Numbered from the stretch's first letter, positions 8,125 through 16,555 are shown. The stretch is 64,000 bases of DNA from Blastococcus saxobsidens DD2 (GCF_000284015.1 NC_016943.1:4691541-4755540), one strand, 5' to 3'. The notes: generated by a model not told the origin, from the letters alone. Numbers and translations: made by a program.

Positions 8125-9879
8125 ATGACGGCCATCGCGCCGCGGCCGATCGTGAGTCGGCCAAGCCCGGCGCACGAGCCGAATAAGGGCTCGCGGCTGT
8201 CGAACCTGCTGCGGACCACCGATCACAAGACCATCGGCCTGATGTACCTGGCTACGTCGATGGCGTTCTTCATGGTCGGTGGTCTGATGGCCATGCTGAT
8301 CCGTGGCGAGCTGAGCCGGCCGGGGCTGCAGTTCCTATCGCCGGAGCAGTACAACCAGCTGTTCACGATGCACGGCACGGTCATGCTGCTGCTGTTCGCG
8401 ACGCCGATGTTCTTCGCGTTCGCGAACCTCATCATGCCGCTGCAGATCGGCGCTCCCGACGTCGCCTTCCCGCGGCTGAACGCCCTCTCCTACTGGCTGT
8501 TCCTGTTCGGCAGCCTGATCGTGCTCTCTGGTTTTCTGACTCCCGGAGGGGCGGCGGATTTCGGTTGGACGGCCTACACCCCGCTCTCGACCGGCGTGCA
8601 CTCCCCGGGCGCCGGCGGGAATCTCTGGATCGGCGGCCTGGCTGTCAGTGGCCTGGGCACGATTCTCGGTGCGGTCAACTTCATCACCACGATCGTCTGC
8701 CTCCGCGCACCCGGCATGACGATGTTCCGGATGCCGATCTTCACCTGGAACACGCTGATCACCAGCCTGCTCGTCCTGCTGGTCTTCCCGATCCTGACCG
8801 CCGCGCTCTTCGCCTTGCTCGCCGACCGCAACCTCGGCTCCCTCATCTACTCCGAGGAGATGGGCGGTCCGATGCTATGGCAGCACCTGTTCTGGTACTT
8901 CGGGCACCCCGAGGTCTACATCATCGCGCTGCCGTTCTTTGGCATCGTCACCGAGATCGTCCCCGTATTCGCCCGTAAGCCGCTGTTCGGCTACAAGGGC
9001 ATGATCGGCGCGACCTTGGCCATCGGCTTCCTCTCACTGGGCGTGTGGGCGCACCACATGTTCGCCACCGGCGCGGTGCTACTGCCCTTCTTCAGCTTCC
9101 TCTCCTACCTGATCGCGGTACCCACCGGGCTGAAGTTCTTCAATTGGATCGGCACCATGTGGCGCGGCCAGCTGACCTTCGAGACGCCGATGCTCTGGTC
9201 GATCGGCTTCATGGTCACCTTCCTGCTCGGCGGGCTCACCGGGGTCCTGCTGGCCAGCCCACCACTGGACTGGCACGTCCATGACACCTACTTCGTCGTC
9301 GCCCACTTCCACTACGTCGTCTTCGGCACCGTGGTCTTCTCCGTCTTCGCCGGCATCTTCTTCTGGTTCCCCAAGATCCGCGGCCGGATGTTGGACGAGC
9401 GACTGGGCAAGCTGCAGTTCTGGATGACATTCATCGGCTTCCACGGCACCTTCCTGGTGCAGCACTGGCTAGGCAACAAGGGCATGCCGCGGCGCTACGC
9501 CGACTACCTGCCCACCGACGGCTTCACCACCCTGAACGTGGCGTCGACGATCTTCTCGTTCGTGCTAGGCGCCTCGATGATCCCGTTCTTGTTCAACGTG
9601 GCGAAGTCCTGGAAGCACGGCCAGCTCGCGCTGCGCGACGACCCGTGGGGTGCCGGGAACTCCCTGGAGTGGGCCACATCCTCACCCCCGCCGCGACACA
9701 ACTTCGTCGAGATCCCGCAGATCCGGTCCGAGCGCCCGGCTTTCGAGGCGCACTACCCCCATCTCAGGGAACGGCTGCAGAGCGAGGCCCATGCCGGTCG
9801 GCGACGTGAGCCGTACGCCAGCGAGTTGACAGCTGGCACTGGCTCCCGCCAGGGCCCAGCCGACCCCGACCCCACCTGA
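8125..9879 (+). CDS. ctaD: Cytochrome c oxidase subunit I (aa3 type)
   Basis: 584 aa from the ATG at 8125, which follows GAAGG; an in-frame ATG at 8080 is upstream without a site. Twelve membrane spans are expected. Visible signatures are [10 protein letters not shown] (low-spin heme ligand), [22 protein letters not shown] (D-channel), [10 protein letters not shown] (CuB His and the cross-linked Tyr), GYKGMIGA (K-channel Lys), HHMFATG (CuB) and [12 protein letters not shown] (heme a3 and heme a ligands). It is therefore an oxygen-reducing oxidase core, not a NO reductase, because the HPEVY tyrosine is present. Subunits II-IV are not in the window, so this is probably an additional, solitary copy. 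Confidence 0.93.
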   Translation: MTAIAPRPIVSRPSPAHEPNKGSRLSNLLRTTDHKTIGLMYLATSMAFFMVGGLMAMLIRGELSRPGLQFLSPEQYNQLFTMHGTVMLLLFATPMFFAFANLIMPLQIGAPDVAFPRLNALSYWLFLFGSLIVLSGFLTPGGAADFGWTAYTPLSTGVHSPGAGGNLWIGGLAVSGLGTILGAVNFITTIVCLRAPGMTMFRMPIFTWNTLITSLLVLLVFPILTAALFALLADRNLGSLIYSEEMGGPMLWQHLFWYFGHPEVYIIALPFFGIVTEIVPVFARKPLFGYKGMIGATLAIGFLSLGVWAHHMFATGAVLLPFFSFLSYLIAVPTGLKFFNWIGTMWRGQLTFETPMLWSIGFMVTFLLGGLTGVLLASPPLDWHVHDTYFVVAHFHYVVFGTVVFSVFAGIFFWFPKIRGRMLDERLGKLQFWMTFIGFHGTFLVQHWLGNKGMPRRYADYLPTDGFTTLNVASTIFSFVLGASMIPFLFNVAKSWKHGQLALRDDPWGAGNSLEWATSSPPPRHNFVEIPQIRSERPAFEAHYPHLRERLQSEAHAGRRREPYASELTAGTGSRQGPADPDPT

Positions 9880-9886
9880 CGGATGC

Positions 9887-9941
9887 AAGGGCCCGGCCGG
9901 GATCAAGTCCCAACATGGAACTTGATCCCGGCCGGGCCCTT
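9887..9941 (+). terminator. Strong hairpin after ctaD, 22-bp perfect stem
   Basis: Arms at 9887-9908 and 9920-9941 are perfect reverse complements with an 11-base loop; the stem starts AAGGGCCCGG. It lies 8 bases past the ctaD stop, as expected of a factor-independent terminator in high-GC bacteria (no U-tract). Its length and perfection also fit a dispersed hairpin repeat. Confidence 0.75.
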
Positions 9942-10078
9942 CGACGCGCTGAGCGACGAGGTAGCCTCCGGTTTCGTTCGACCGTCAGCCTGATGTCGAC
10001 AGAGCAGGAGGCGCATCGCACGATCTCGCCGACGGCGTTGGCCTTCCGCGGACGCGGCGGCGCGCGGCGTGGCTACAT

Positions 10079-10279
10079 TCAGCCAGCCTGCCCACGACGG
10101 GCCTGGACCCATGCGTGGAGGTCGTCGCGGCGGCCGAGGACGCGGCGGCCGAGGCGGAAGCTGTGCGGCCCGGTGCCGAGGTGACGCCAGTACCGAAGGG
10201 TGGCGACGGGAGCGCGTAGCACTTCGGCGGCCTCGCTGATGGTAAACAGGTCGGGCTGCTCGGCGGTGTGCTCGGTCAT
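10079..10279 (-). CDS. Excisionase-like HTH DNA-binding protein (AlpA/MerR type)
   Basis: 66 aa. ISEAAEVLRAPVATLRYWRH is a classic excisionase/MerR-type winged helix, followed by LGTGPHSFRLGRRVL. A GGAGA site precedes the ATG. The gene is a close paralogue of the one at 24094-24303 on the other strand; only the tips differ (LGRRDDL here, YRRADL there). Such proteins direct excision or regulate integrated elements, so this gene marks the left part of the accessory region. Confidence 0.8.
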   Translation of the reverse strand: MTEHTAEQPDLFTISEAAEVLRAPVATLRYWRHLGTGPHSFRLGRRVLGRRDDLHAWVQARRGQAG

Positions 10280-10333
10280 GGCTGTCTCCAGGTTGGCGGG
10301 AAGGTCACGTCGCGCACTTCTAAAGGCGCCGTT

Positions 10334-10500
10334 TCACGACCCTTGGTGACAGCCCACAGCCAACTTCTTCAGTCTGCCGAAGTCGTTGAGCCAGGAGTTG
10401 GCGCGCTCGACGACCCAGCGGCGGCCGACCTGGATCGGCGCGGGGGTGCCGCGGTGGGCGGTCTCGCCGACCAGCCCGCGCTCTTCCCCAGGGTGGGTTC
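10334..10500 (-). pseudogene. IS5-family transposase, C-terminal remnant
   Basis: The minus strand encodes GLVGETAHRGTPAPIQ...GRRWVVERANSWLNDFGRL, the conserved C-terminal block of IS5-type DDE transposases including its ERxxSW segment. The N-terminal catalytic part is missing and no inverted repeats are seen. The remnant abuts the iron-box promoter of the next operon. Confidence 0.75.
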
Positions 10501-10519
10501 GGAGGTTAGCCTTCCCTAA
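10501..10519 (+). promoter_or_regulatory. IdeR/DtxR-type iron box
   Basis: The 19 bases GGAGGTTAGCCTTCCCTAA match the IdeR/DtxR consensus TTAGGTTAGSCTAACCTAA at 15 of 19 positions. They end 4 bases before the ATG at 10524, so the box would overlap the -10 region of a leaderless transcript. This predicts iron-dependent repression of the three genes that follow. Confidence 0.65.
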
Positions 10520-10523
10520 TCCG

Positions 10524-10736
10524 ATGATGGCCGGCGTCTGTGAGGGCATCGTGCGAGGACTGCCTCCAGCTCGCGCCGCGGTGGCGGCGGTGCTTGCTGG
10601 CGTGTGTTGCCTACCGTTCCTGGCCGGGGCGGCCGCCCCGGTAGCGGTGCCGGTGGCCGTCGGCGTCGGTGTTGTGATCTCTGCTCTGCTCCTCCTGCTG
10701 GGCCGGCCGGCCGGGAAGCACCATGGGTTCCGTTGA
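10524..10736 (+). CDS. Small membrane protein under an iron box
   Basis: 70 aa, with two hydrophobic segments (about 18-38 and 42-62) around a CCLPF sequence, and a basic C-terminus. No known family was recognised. The start is the ATG pair just after the IdeR-like box, with no Shine-Dalgarno site, consistent with leaderless translation. It overlaps the next gene by 14 bases. It may help export or import an iron ligand or act with the following enzymes; this is inference from regulation only. Confidence 0.5.
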   Translation: MMAGVCEGIVRGLPPARAAVAAVLAGVCCLPFLAGAAAPVAVPVAVGVGVVISALLLLLGRPAGKHHGFR

Positions 10737-11244
10737 TCCGGCTGTTCTCGCGCGTATTTCGCTGGCGCGCGCCCGTGTGGCCGCGCTGCTCACCTATCCC
10801 GACGGACTGTCAGCTGCTCCGCGTCTGACGACGGTGACGGTCAGCGCCGGCGATGACGGCAGCGCTGTCGTTCTGCTTCGGCCCGACTCGCCAGCTGCCC
10901 AGCAGCTGTTGGCCCGGCCCTTCGCGGTCCTGCAGGTTGCGCCGCAGGGCTGTGCGCGGGTCAGCCTTTACGGCGTCACCCGGCGGTTGCCCGACCGGGA
11001 CGGAAGCGGTCGGGTGGCCTATCGGGTGGAAGCCGCTGCCGTGCGCCTCGGGGATCACGGCGAGATCAGCGTCGAGGCCTGCGCCTACGCCACTGCCTGC
11101 CGCGCGCCGCTTGGCCGTGAGGCCGTCGTGCTGCCCTTCCCACGGCCGGGCGCCTCCGAAGACGGCCCCACCACCGGTCTCGCCGCGCGGTACCCGGACC
11201 CGCCCGGACGCCGCATTCCTTGCACCCCCGACGAGCACCCCTGA
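10723..11244 (+). CDS. Hypothetical protein, possible flavin/heme split-barrel (HugZ-like)
   Basis: 173 aa. The layout (helix with ARVAALLTYPDG, then beta-rich LTTVTVSAGDDG...VVLLRPDSPAAQQL, later VEACAYATA) resembles the pyridoxamine-oxidase-like split barrel of heme-degrading HugZ/DUF2470 proteins, but no ligand residue can be assigned. It overlaps the upstream small membrane gene and is followed after 9 bases by a methyltransferase gene. The iron box upstream fits a heme/iron role. The identification is tentative. Confidence 0.5.
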   Translation: MGSVDPAVLARISLARARVAALLTYPDGLSAAPRLTTVTVSAGDDGSAVVLLRPDSPAAQQLLARPFAVLQVAPQGCARVSLYGVTRRLPDRDGSGRVAYRVEAAAVRLGDHGEISVEACAYATACRAPLGREAVVLPFPRPGASEDGPTTGLAARYPDPPGRRIPCTPDEHP

Positions 11245-11253
11245 GAGGCCACC

Positions 11254-12072
11254 ATGCCCGATTCTCTGCCGATTCCCGGAGCCGACCTCGACCCCGCCCG
11301 GATGCCGGGGCACTGGCTGCTCGCCCGGCTGGGCAAGCGGGTACTCCGCCCGGGCGGGCGCGAGCTGACCGCCCAGATGCTCGACGCGCTGGCCATCGGC
11401 CCGCGGGACCGCGTCGTCGAACTCGCACCCGGGCTCGGCACAACCACCCGGCTGGTACTTGCTCGTCATCCCGCCGCGTACACGGGTGTCGAGCGCGACC
11501 GGGCGGCCGCCGATCACGTGCGCCGGCTTTCCACCGGCCCCGACATCGACTGTCGGGTTGGTGACGCCGAGGACACCGGACTCGACGACGACAGTGCGAC
11601 GGTGGTGTTCGGCGAGGCGATGCTGACCATGCAACCTGACCCGGCCAAGACCCGGATCGTGCAGGAGGCGGCCCGGGTGCTGCGCCCCGGTGGGCGGTAC
11701 GGCATCCACGAACTCAGCCTGGTGCCCGACGACATCGACGCCGACACCGTCGCCCGGATCCGGACCGAGCTGTCGCAGACGATCCGCATCGGCGCCCGCC
11801 CGCTCACCGTTCCCGAATGGCGAGCGCTGCTCGAGTCCGCCGGCCTGACCGTCGTGCACGAGGCGCGGGCACCGATGCGCCTGCTCGAACCCTCCCGCCT
11901 GCTGCGCGACGAGGGCGTGCGCGGACTGGCCCGCATCCTCATCCGGGTCGCGAGCGATTCGGTGGCACGTCGACGGGTGCTCGAGATGCGGGCACTGTTC
12001 CGCCGCTACCGCCACCACCTGGGAGCGATCAGCCTCATCGCCGAAGTCCCGGCCGAACAGGCGACGCCGTAG
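11254..12072 (+). CDS. Class I SAM-dependent methyltransferase
   Basis: 272 aa. Motif I is VVELAPGLGTTTRLVL (residues 50-65), followed by an acidic residue in VERDR and motif IV/V blocks (VVFGEAMLTMQ, ARVLRPGGRYGIHEL). This is a small-molecule-type Rossmann methyltransferase. The C-terminal 100 residues are helical and may set the substrate. An AGAGG site precedes the ATG. It is the last gene of the iron-boxed operon. The substrate is unknown. Confidence 0.8.
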   Translation: MPDSLPIPGADLDPARMPGHWLLARLGKRVLRPGGRELTAQMLDALAIGPRDRVVELAPGLGTTTRLVLARHPAAYTGVERDRAAADHVRRLSTGPDIDCRVGDAEDTGLDDDSATVVFGEAMLTMQPDPAKTRIVQEAARVLRPGGRYGIHELSLVPDDIDADTVARIRTELSQTIRIGARPLTVPEWRALLESAGLTVVHEARAPMRLLEPSRLLRDEGVRGLARILIRVASDSVARRRVLEMRALFRRYRHHLGAISLIAEVPAEQATP

Positions 12073-12094
12073 TCAAGGGCGAGCGGTGTCCGCG

Positions 12095-12298
12095 GAACGG
12101 ACGGCCCAGACCACGGAGTGGAGGCGGCCGGCCCGACCCCGGTCACCCTGATCGGCTCCGGGAACGACCGCAGCCAGCCGATCACCTGCTCATGAGCGGG
12201 CGTCAACCGCGACGCGACGATCTCTGCACGTCCGGTCCGCACCCGACGAACGAACGGGCGTGAACATCCAGTCCGACGCTCGTACGCTGACCGGTCAC
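12095..12298 (-). pseudogene. IS110-family transposase, N-terminal remnant
   Basis: The minus strand from 12298 reads VTGQRTSVGLDVHARSFV, the N-terminus of IS110 DEDD transposases with the first Asp. A second frame then reads AEIVASRLTPAHEQVIGWLRS and PEPIRVT, the next conserved part. The frames do not join and the rest is missing, so it is a decayed fragment. The rest of the 12073-12548 stretch holds nothing else recognisable. Confidence 0.7.
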
Positions 12299-12548
12299 TG
12301 GGACCTCCCACGTCTGTGGCTCTACAGTCACGGTCCACCCCTTCTTGGAACTGATGGTCTTCGCGGTCGTCAGCCGCTTCACTTCGGCGACGGGTGCGGC
12401 AATGCGACGCCAGGCGGCATATGCAGCCGCAAGGCCGAGCTGAGGCGGCTGACAAGTTGGCGACACGACTCGCTAGAGGCAGGCGCGCCTGCGCTGCGGC
12501 CTCATCCATACAATGCACGCGCAAAGCAACTGACCTGAGGACGGCGAC

Positions 12549-12882
12549 ATGGCTCAAGAGTTACGAATTATAATTTATGGATGACTTGACCGGCGAACTC
12601 CTGCCCGACGGACAGGGGCAGACGATCAGCTTCGCGCTCGATGGTACTTCTTACGAGATCGACCTGAACAAGGACAATGCCGACGCCCTGAGGGAGGTGT
12701 TCAAGCGGTACGTCGCCGCCGGCCGAAAGGTGGGGCGCGCAAGACAAGTCACCCCACGTCGGCACCGCAACCGCGAGGACACCGCCGCGATCCGCGCATG
12801 GGCGTGGCAGAACGGACTCCAAGTCTCCGAGCGTGGACGCGTTCCCAGCGCAATCGTCCAGGCATACGACGCCGCCAACTGA
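12549..12882 (+). CDS. lsr2: Lsr2-family nucleoid-associated protein, frameshifted at codon ~11
   Basis: The canonical start is ATG 12549 behind GAGGA, reading MAQELRIIIY, then a stop because of one extra G at 12579-12580. Deleting that base gives MAQELRIIIYDDLTGE, which continues perfectly into the rest (FALDGTSYEIDLN, then the C-terminal AT-hook region IRAWAWQNGLQVSERGRVP with the RGR minor-groove clamp). As sequenced, translation could restart at ATG 12577, giving 101 aa without the first dimerisation strand. Lsr2 silences AT-rich foreign DNA. This copy lies in the accessory region and is probably a second, element-borne paralogue. Confidence 0.8.
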
Positions 12883-13091
12883 CGAGCCACGCGCGTCTGC
12901 GCTCACAGGGTGGTGGACTTGCCGAGGTCGTTCGGCACGAGGATCCCGGTGAGGGATCTCGCTACGGCGACGCCCGAGGCGCTCGGGGCCGGAGTCAGCG
13001 CCCCCCTCCCCGAGTTTGTGATTGCGTAGGGCGACGGCGGAAGCCGAACCCGTGTCGGTTCCCCCGCCTTGGCGTTGCAGAGGATGGATTC

Positions 13092-13202
13092 GTGTCACCC
13101 ACTTTGACCGGATCCCGCGTAATCCTATGCCCCCGGCGGGCCGACCACGCCGACGCCATCACCTCCGCCTGCCAGGATCTCGAGATTCAGCACTGGACCT
13201 AG
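13092..13202 (+). pseudogene. GNAT acetyltransferase, N-terminal fragment
   Basis: The 36-residue frame from GTG 13092 (SPTLTGSRVILCPRRADHAD...ACQDLEIQHWT) matches the first strand and helix of RimJ-type GNAT acetyltransferases. It stops at a TAG just where the family continues. The stop sits in a CTAGCTAGCTAG run (13199-13210), possibly an insertion scar. Confidence 0.55.
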
Positions 13203-13264
13203 CTAGCTAGCGTCCGACAGCCGCCAGTAATCCGCAATCTCGACGCCCGCCTCATCGACGGGTG

Positions 13265-13723
13265 CTATCGGGCGGTGGTCCGATTCTCGTCCCTGCTGAC
13301 ACTGAGGAGCGCCCAGACGGTCTTGTGATGATCCTGGCTGTGCCAGCCGTGGTCGCTGGTGAGGTCGGCGATCATGTAGAGCCCGTAGCCACCGGCGCCG
13401 GGGGCGCGGCCGACCGCGGGGACCGGGGGTGCACCGGGGGCACGGTCGGTGACGGTGACCAGCCAGCTGGTCCTGTCGGTGCCGAGGCAAAGGTGTATGG
13501 GGGTGGCGCCGTGGCGGAGGGCGTTGGAGGTGATCTCGTCGATCACCAGGACGAACAGCTCGATCCAGTCCGCGGATAGGGAGACGGGCCCGCTGGTCGC
13601 CGCCATGAACGTGCGGATACGGCTCCGGACACCCGGAAGGTCAGCCAACCGCGTGGGTTCCTGGTGCCACACCTTGTCGAAGCCAGCGGGAGGGCGAGCC
13701 GAAGGCCAACCTGTTACGCCCAT
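13265..13723 (-). CDS. Anti-sigma-type HATPase (RsbW-like)
   Basis: 152 aa from ATG 13723. The GHKL motifs are visible: the N-box VIDEITSNALRHG (about residues 58-70), and a G-rich lid GAGGYGLYMIADL. It resembles the serine-kinase/anti-sigma factors that phosphorylate STAS antagonists. The next minus-strand genes upstream encode a STAS protein and a GAF-ANTAR protein, which suggests a small stress-signalling module. Confidence 0.82.
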   Translation of the reverse strand: MGVTGWPSARPPAGFDKVWHQEPTRLADLPGVRSRIRTFMAATSGPVSLSADWIELFVLVIDEITSNALRHGATPIHLCLGTDRTSWLVTVTDRAPGAPPVPAVGRAPGAGGYGLYMIADLTSDHGWHSQDHHKTVWALLSVSRDENRTTAR

Positions 13724-13837
13724 CCCACCCCCCGCTTCTCGCGCCGTCGGCAACTGGCCACGTGGCCTTGTGTAGCGCCTAGAAAAAGGAACTGGCGCCC
13801 TCCAGGGAAGCACGGCGCGGGCGTCGGCGCCTGTTCG

Positions 13838-14221
13838 TCACCCGGGAGAGGCGGTCAGCCGGGCCCAGAGACCGGTGAGCTGCAGTGGTCGGCGGACGGC
13901 CAGCTGACCACCGCGCAGGGTGAGGCGGATCCCGTCGGCCTCGGCGAGGTGGCGGGCTTCGGCCAGGACGGTGAGGCCGGCGCAATTCAGGAACGTGACT
14001 TCGTCCAGGTCCACGATCACGTGTGTGCATGGTGGTTGCAGGCAGCTCAGCAGGGCCGAACGGAGCACTGCCGCGGTGAGAAAGTCGACCTCTCCGGTGG
14101 GCGACACGGTCACCATGGCGCCTCCGTTGGAGGGTGCGACCTCGACGCCGAGCAGATCATCGGCCACGAACTGTCGGACGCCGGAAGTGTCGCCGCTGTC
14201 TCGGGTCTGGGTGCGGTCCAC
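13838..14221 (-). CDS. STAS-domain protein (anti-sigma antagonist type) lacking the phospho-serine
   Basis: 127 aa. The STAS core is clear: GEVDFLTAAVLRSALLS, then VIVDLDEVTFLNCAGLTVLAEA. In phosphorylatable antagonists the loop reads D-S-S/T-G; here it is N-C-A-G, so the usual serine is missing. It may be a constitutive binder or respond in another way. It lies 114 bases upstream of the HATPase gene on the same strand. Confidence 0.8.
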   Translation of the reverse strand: MDRTQTRDSGDTSGVRQFVADDLLGVEVAPSNGGAMVTVSPTGEVDFLTAAVLRSALLSCLQPPCTHVIVDLDEVTFLNCAGLTVLAEARHLAEADGIRLTLRGGQLAVRRPLQLTGLWARLTASPG

Positions 14222-14424
14222 GGGTGAGAGGCCTCTCGATCAGCGCCCGGCCGACAGATCGTGCGTCGATCCGGTACAGGAGACGATCCGGTACCGATCT
14301 GGCGCGCCTGGCCGGCGGGCGGTTCTGATCGCGGCTGAGGCCTAACCGCTGGACACCAACGTACGGCGCCGGACAGATACGACGCAACGCCCCGCAACGC
14401 GCTGCGGATGGGATCGCCCCCCGA

Positions 14425-15168
14425 TCAGCCGCGGGTGTTGTCGTCGGCGGGTTCGCCGCCGACAGCGCGCACGATGTCGGCGGCGATCGTCCGGAGCTTG
14501 ACATTGCGGCCCTGCGAGGCGCTGCGCAGAATCTCGAAGGCCACCCCAGAGGAGCAACGCTGCTGGGCCATGAGGATGCCGATGGCCTGGTCGATGATCG
14601 AACGAGAGTCCAACGCCTCTGCCAGCTGCTGACCGTGGCGGGTGCGCTCGGCCAGGCGCAGGGCAACCCCAACGGCACCGGAAGCCTGCTGCGCCCAGCG
14701 CTCGGCCTGCTCACGGGCCGCGTCGTCGAAGCCGTTCGCCTCGGTCGAGTACATGTTCAACGCCCCAAAGTGCTGGCCCTCCACGCCCAGCGGGTTGGAC
14801 AGCACCGACCGCACCCCTTGGGCCAGGGCGTAGCTGCGGTAGTTGCCCCACCGGTCGTCGCCGGCCAGGTCCGGCGCGTAGACCACGGTGCCGGTCCTCA
14901 TGGCTTCCAAGCAGGGACCTTCGCCCTGGGCGTACTGGATCTCATCAACCCGTGCGGCCAGTGCGTCGCTGCTGGCCACGGTCCGCGACTTGTCGTCCAG
15001 GCGCACGGTGATCGCACACGGCCCGTGGCCGGCCGCTGCCAGTTGCACCAGCTCGTCGAGGAACTCGGTCATGCCCTGGGTGCTCAGGATCAGTTCCTGC
15101 AGCGCGCTCTGATCGACTCGTGCATCGGCGCTGCCTGTGATGCCGGAGTCATCCGCTGGCCGGACCAT
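14425..15168 (-). CDS. GAF and ANTAR domain RNA-binding regulator
   Basis: 247 aa. Residues 20-170 form a GAF domain (AITVRLDDKSRTVASSD, YAQGEGPCLEAM, SNPLGVEGQHFGALN). Residues 180-235 form an ANTAR domain with the A-Q-G-I-L-M-AQ-x-x-C-S motif that binds paired hairpins in RNA to prevent termination. This combination is abundant in actinobacteria. Its signal and target are not shown by the sequence. Confidence 0.88.
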   Translation of the reverse strand: MVRPADDSGITGSADARVDQSALQELILSTQGMTEFLDELVQLAAAGHGPCAITVRLDDKSRTVASSDALAARVDEIQYAQGEGPCLEAMRTGTVVYAPDLAGDDRWGNYRSYALAQGVRSVLSNPLGVEGQHFGALNMYSTEANGFDDAAREQAERWAQQASGAVGVALRLAERTRHGQQLAEALDSRSIIDQAIGILMAQQRCSSGVAFEILRSASQGRNVKLRTIAADIVRAVGGEPADDNTRG

Positions 15169-15536
15169 GACTGCTTCAATTCCGCAGCCTCAACGAGCGC
15201 CGCTCACCGTCGTTCACCGGGGACGGTGAGCCGCGTGGGAAGGCTCACTCGAGGAGACCTCGATCGACGTCGACGATACGCGCACCGAGTGGACCAGGGG
15301 GCAACGCCGACACCTGGTTGCCGGTTGCGGATCACGCCCCGGCCTCTCCGTGTGCCGATTTGCACCGTTCGGTCTCAGGCGTGCGCTCCGAGGGCACTCC
15401 GCCTGCTCCGAGGATGCTCCGCCGCCAGTTGGTGCTACCCGGGCGCGGCCTCGAGCGCCTGGCCTCCAGGGGAATCCACCGCCCAGTGCAACGCGGCGCA
15501 TTCCGACCGGCGGTGTGCTCAGCTGCGGGAGTGAAG
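15169..15536. other. Gene-free stretch upstream of the toxin-antitoxin pair
   Basis: About 370 bases between the ANTAR gene start and the repeat array. No open frame here has a ribosome site or a recognisable product. It probably contains the ANTAR gene promoter. Confidence 0.4.
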
Positions 15537-15562
15537 ACGTACTTGACGTACTTGACGTACTT
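15537..15562 (+). repeat. Three head-to-tail 9-bp repeats, probable operator
   Basis: ACGTACTTG occurs at 15537 and 15546 and again as ACGTACTT at 15555. Each copy carries GTAC half sites and TTGACG, a -35-like element. The array lies 110 bases before the antitoxin ATG, a typical place for an autoregulatory operator. Confidence 0.6.
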
Positions 15563-15671
15563 ATGGACCATGACAGGCGCGACGCAACACGACAGGCCAC
15601 GATCGGCACGACACACCACGATCGGGATGATGGCTTGCGCCCTCGGCGCGGATGACCGGAGGAGGACCGCA

Positions 15672-16127
15672 ATGGCGACCGTGCGCCACTTCGACACTTT
15701 CACATCGGCGCGGAACAACTTCCGCGGCGTGCTGGACGCCGCCCGCAAGGGCGTGGTCACCACCGTGACCCGCGACAAGGAGCGGTTCGTGGTCGTGTCC
15801 GCCGACGCGTTGCGCGAGCAGCTTCGCCGACTACTACCCTCGCAGGCGGTCGTGGTTTCCGAGGGCGGCGGCTGGGCCGCATTCATCCCCGGCGTTCCTG
15901 TGCACGGCGACGCCGACAGCTTCGACGACGCGATCGGCGACCTCATCGACGCGTTGCGCGACTACGCCGACGACTGGAACGACCGGCTGCACAGCGCACC
16001 TAACCACGGCCAGCATCACAGCCTGGTGGAGCTCGTCGAGCTCTCCGACGACGAACAGCTGCGCGAGTGGCTCGTCGGACGCACCGATGCCGTGACCGAC
16101 ACAGCCGGCGCACTCGCCCGCACGTGA
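15672..16127 (+). CDS. Antitoxin-like protein (Phd/YefM type)
   Basis: 151 aa from ATG 15672 behind GGAGGA. The N-terminus (FTSARNNFRGVLDAARKGVVTTVTRDKERFVVVSADAL) has the Phd/YefM fold, in which this part dimerises and binds DNA. It is followed by a longer HicB-like acidic tail (AAFIPGVPVHGDADSFDDAIGDLIDAL). It overlaps the next gene by four bases (GTGA). The 9-bp repeats upstream fit autoregulation. Confidence 0.75.
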   Translation: MATVRHFDTFTSARNNFRGVLDAARKGVVTTVTRDKERFVVVSADALREQLRRLLPSQAVVVSEGGGWAAFIPGVPVHGDADSFDDAIGDLIDALRDYADDWNDRLHSAPNHGQHHSLVELVELSDDEQLREWLVGRTDAVTDTAGALART

Positions 16128-16555
16128 ACGCGCCCGGCAGCCGCCGCGACCACAACCGCTTCTGCCAACTGGAGGGCTGGACAGAGGTCCGCAACGCACG
16201 CGGCGGGACAGTCAGCCACCACCTCACCTACGAACTATCGCTGCCCGACGGGCGCATCCTGAGGACCCGCATCTCGCGGCCGCCGAACAACGCGACCTAC
16301 GGCCCCCGGCTCTGGAAAACGATCCTGACCGACCAACTGCAGGTCACCGAGCCCCAGTTCTGGGCCTGCGTCTCGAACAAAATCCGGCCCGACCGCGGAA
16401 CGAGTGCCGGCGAGCCGCCCACCAACGCCCTGCCGGCCGATCTGGTCTACCAGCTCATCCACATGGCCGGGGTCCCTGAAAGCGAGGTCGCCGGCATGAC
16501 GCTGCAGTGCGCCGCCGAGGTCATGGTGGCGCACTGGTCTCGACCGAGGGACTGA
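16124..16555 (+). CDS. Putative toxin, cytotoxic translational repressor family
   Basis: 143 aa from GTG 16124, which overlaps the antitoxin stop. The sequence (DHNRFCQLEGWTEVRNARGG, HLTYELSLPDGRILRTRISRP, TYGPRLWKTIL) belongs to an actinobacterial family usually labelled cytotoxic translational repressor of a TA system; the N-terminal half resembles a HicA-like RNA-binding fold. No catalytic residue is established. Toxicity is inferred from the pairing. Confidence 0.65.
   Translation: MNAPGSRRDHNRFCQLEGWTEVRNARGGTVSHHLTYELSLPDGRILRTRISRPPNNATYGPRLWKTILTDQLQVTEPQFWACVSNKIRPDRGTSAGEPPTNALPADLVYQLIHMAGVPESEVAGMTLQCAAEVMVAHWSRPRD

Noticed and set aside
8125-9879. Possibility that the oxidase subunit is a NO reductase
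   Set aside because: The HPEVY tyrosine and the K- and D-channel motifs of oxygen-reducing oxidases are present.
15530-15570. Minus-strand repeat peptide KYVKYVKYV
   Set aside because: It is the translation of the 9-bp DNA repeat within a frame lacking any other protein-like features; the DNA repeat is the meaningful feature.
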